Below are positions 63,031-64,000 of a stretch of DNA of 64,000 nt, one piece after another. Made by a program: the position numbers and the translations under genes. The notes beneath the pieces were generated by a model. It saw nothing but the letters and a program-made list of their open reading frames with translations, did not search any database and had not been told where the DNA came from. How positions within the stretch are numbered: the stretch's first letter is position 1; every line of letters begins with the position of its first letter. This DNA is from Oscillospiraceae bacterium (lineage in GTDB: Bacteria; Bacillota; Clostridia; UBA1381; UBA9506), in NCBI GenBank assembly GCA_015068905.1, contig SVJQ01000004.1:1-64000 (forward strand), read 5' to 3'.

Positions 63031-64000
63031 CTATTTTTCTTCCGTGTGCAAGACCTTATAGGCTTGTAACAAACTTTTAATACAAGAGGCCATTGTTTTT
63101 TTCTCCTCTTCTCTGAGCCTGTAAGAAAAATATGGTTTTTGTCCGGCTGAAAGTAAAATTCTGCCCTGATACTTGCCAATCATCGCCGCAATCTTAGAAG
63201 GGTCAAAGCTGTCTTTAAAATAAAACAGCAGGCTACCCTCTCTGGCTGTTATCTGCGAAATGCCCGTCTCTTTGGCTAAGGCTTTACTCTCTGCCGCCAA
63301 AAGCAGATTTTCAACACAGGCAGGGTAATCCCCAAAGCGGTCAATCATTTCGTCTGCCACGTCACGGCTGTCTTCTTCATTTGCCACTGCACCGATTTTT
63401 TTATAAAATTCAAGGCGCAGACGATGACTGCGGATGTAGCTTGCCGGCAGGTAGGCATCTGCCTCAAAATCAAGCTGTGGCTCCCAATCCTCAATGGCTG
63501 CAGGCAGACCTGAAAGCTCATTCACACATTCTTCCAGCAGGCGACAATACATATCATAGCCTACCGTTTCCATATGTCCGTGCTGCTCGGCACCAAGCAG
63601 GTTGCCGGCACCGCGAATCTCTAAATCTCGCATGGCAATTTTAAAGCCTGAGCCAAACTCTGTAAATTCACGAATGGCAGAAAGTCTTTTTACCGCTTCC
63701 TCACGAAGTGCCTTATCCCGACGATAGGTCAGGTAGCAATAGGCACGGCGATTGCTGCGCCCCACGCGACCGCGCAGCTGGTAAAGCTGAGAAAGCCCCA
63801 AACGGTCCGCATCTTCTATAATCATTGTGTTCACATTCTGAATGTCAAGACCGGTCTCAATAATGGTTGTGCAAACTAAAATATCAATCTCACCCTGCTG
63901 CATAAGCATCATAACATCTTCAAGCTCCTCCGGGTCCATCTGCCCGTGGGCAAACCGAATCCGTGCATCGGGGATGGCCTCTGCCAGTCGTCTTGCACAA
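63031..64000 (-). CDS. mfd: Transcription-repair coupling factor Mfd, C-terminal part (cut by window edge)
   Basis: The frame is open to the edge of the window, so the track's ATG at 63939 is internal: codons before it encode FAHGQMDPEELEDVMM, a helicase motif of Mfd. Visible parts are the end of the second RecA-like domain (TTIIETGLDIQNVNTMIIED; QLRGRVGRS), the TRG motif region (IAMRDLEIRGAGNLLGAEQHGHM split over the hinge) and the autoinhibitory domain D7 at the end. Mfd removes stalled RNA polymerase and recruits UvrA. About 70 percent of the protein should lie beyond the window. Confidence 0.95.
   Translation of the reverse strand, partial: CARRLAEAIPDARIRFAHGQMDPEELEDVMMLMQQGEIDILVCTTIIETGLDIQNVNTMIIEDADRLGLSQLYQLRGRVGRSNRRAYCYLTYRRDKALREEAVKRLSAIREFTEFGSGFKIAMRDLEIRGAGNLLGAEQHGHMETVGYDMYCRLLEECVNELSGLPAAIEDWEPQLDFEADAYLPASYIRSHRLRLEFYKKIGAVANEEDSRDVADEMIDRFGDYPACVENLLLAAESKALAKETGISQITAREGSLLFYFKDSFDPSKIAAMIGKYQGRILLSAGQKPYFSYRLREEEKKTMASCIKSLLQAYKVLHTEEK

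Overview
The window looks like a chromosomal segment of a spore-forming, low-to-moderate GC Gram-positive anaerobe of the class Clostridia, probably a gut-type lineage. This is inferred from gene content: a SipL-like SPOCS/LysM sporulation protein, an AbrB-type regulator with a zinc-ribbon tail, CarD, an Asp23-FakA-RecG block, the DUF881/Sbp pair before ftsZ, SLH-domain surface anchoring and a single-cluster ferredoxin. No phage, IS transposase, plasmid or CRISPR locus is visible.

Layout. (a) 1-2.0 kb: an alanine/glycine:Na+ symporter behind a tandem glycine riboswitch with its own terminator. (b) 2.0-10 kb, minus strand: an envelope operon read as acyltransferase, murJ, glycosyltransferase, DUF4330, GT4-CsaB fusion, SPFH protein and stalk-domain protein. 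(c) 10-12.5 kb: a secreted phosphodiester glycosidase. (d) 12.6-18.3 kb: asp23, fakA, recG, rsmD, coaD and a coiled-coil protein. (e) 18.3-27.5 kb: rdgB and a nucleotidyltransferase (minus), then carD, zapA, a GerMN lipoprotein and alr (plus), a Cys-rich unknown and sipL (minus), an orphan and fba (plus). (f) 27.5-34.8 kb: an NSS transporter, then a GntR-controlled catabolic operon (AtuA-like/DUF1446, DUF4387, D-aminoacylase, Na+ symporter, GntR) with a perfect 16-bp palindrome at its promoter. (g) 35-50.3 kb: the dcw cluster mraZ-rsmH-ftsL-pbp-murE-murF-mraY-ftsW-murG-murA-ftsQ-DUF881-sbp-ftsZ, with MraZ boxes in front and without murD, murC, murB, ddl or ftsA. (h) 50.3-56.5 kb: an accessory-like stretch with abrB, an M24 protein that has lost metal ligands, an Anabaena sensory rhodopsin transducer (ASRT) homologue, a YgjV-like membrane protein, a candidate structured RNA with its own promoter and terminator, a 47-residue ORF, an SLH-anchored serpin, a ferredoxin, tRNA-Thr and an unusual array of small hairpins. 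(i) 56.5-64 kb: groES-groEL under CIRCE, a flavoprotein, hflX, a YigZ-family gene, a PrsA-like foldase and the C-terminal part of mfd, cut by the window edge.

How the genes connect. The envelope operon and the dcw cluster together cover lipid II synthesis, flipping and septal use. CsaB-type pyruvylation of wall polymer is the known anchor for SLH domains, and the SLH-serpin at 54-55.7 kb is a plausible client. MurE carries the DNPR motif, which points to meso-diaminopimelate peptidoglycan. The strongest candidates for something undescribed are the promoter / rod-shaped RNA / terminator unit near 53.5 kb, the TGAAA-TTTCA hairpin array near 56.3 kb, and the AtuA-DUF4387-aminoacylase-symporter operon. 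Functions come from reading motifs by eye; no search or folding program was run.
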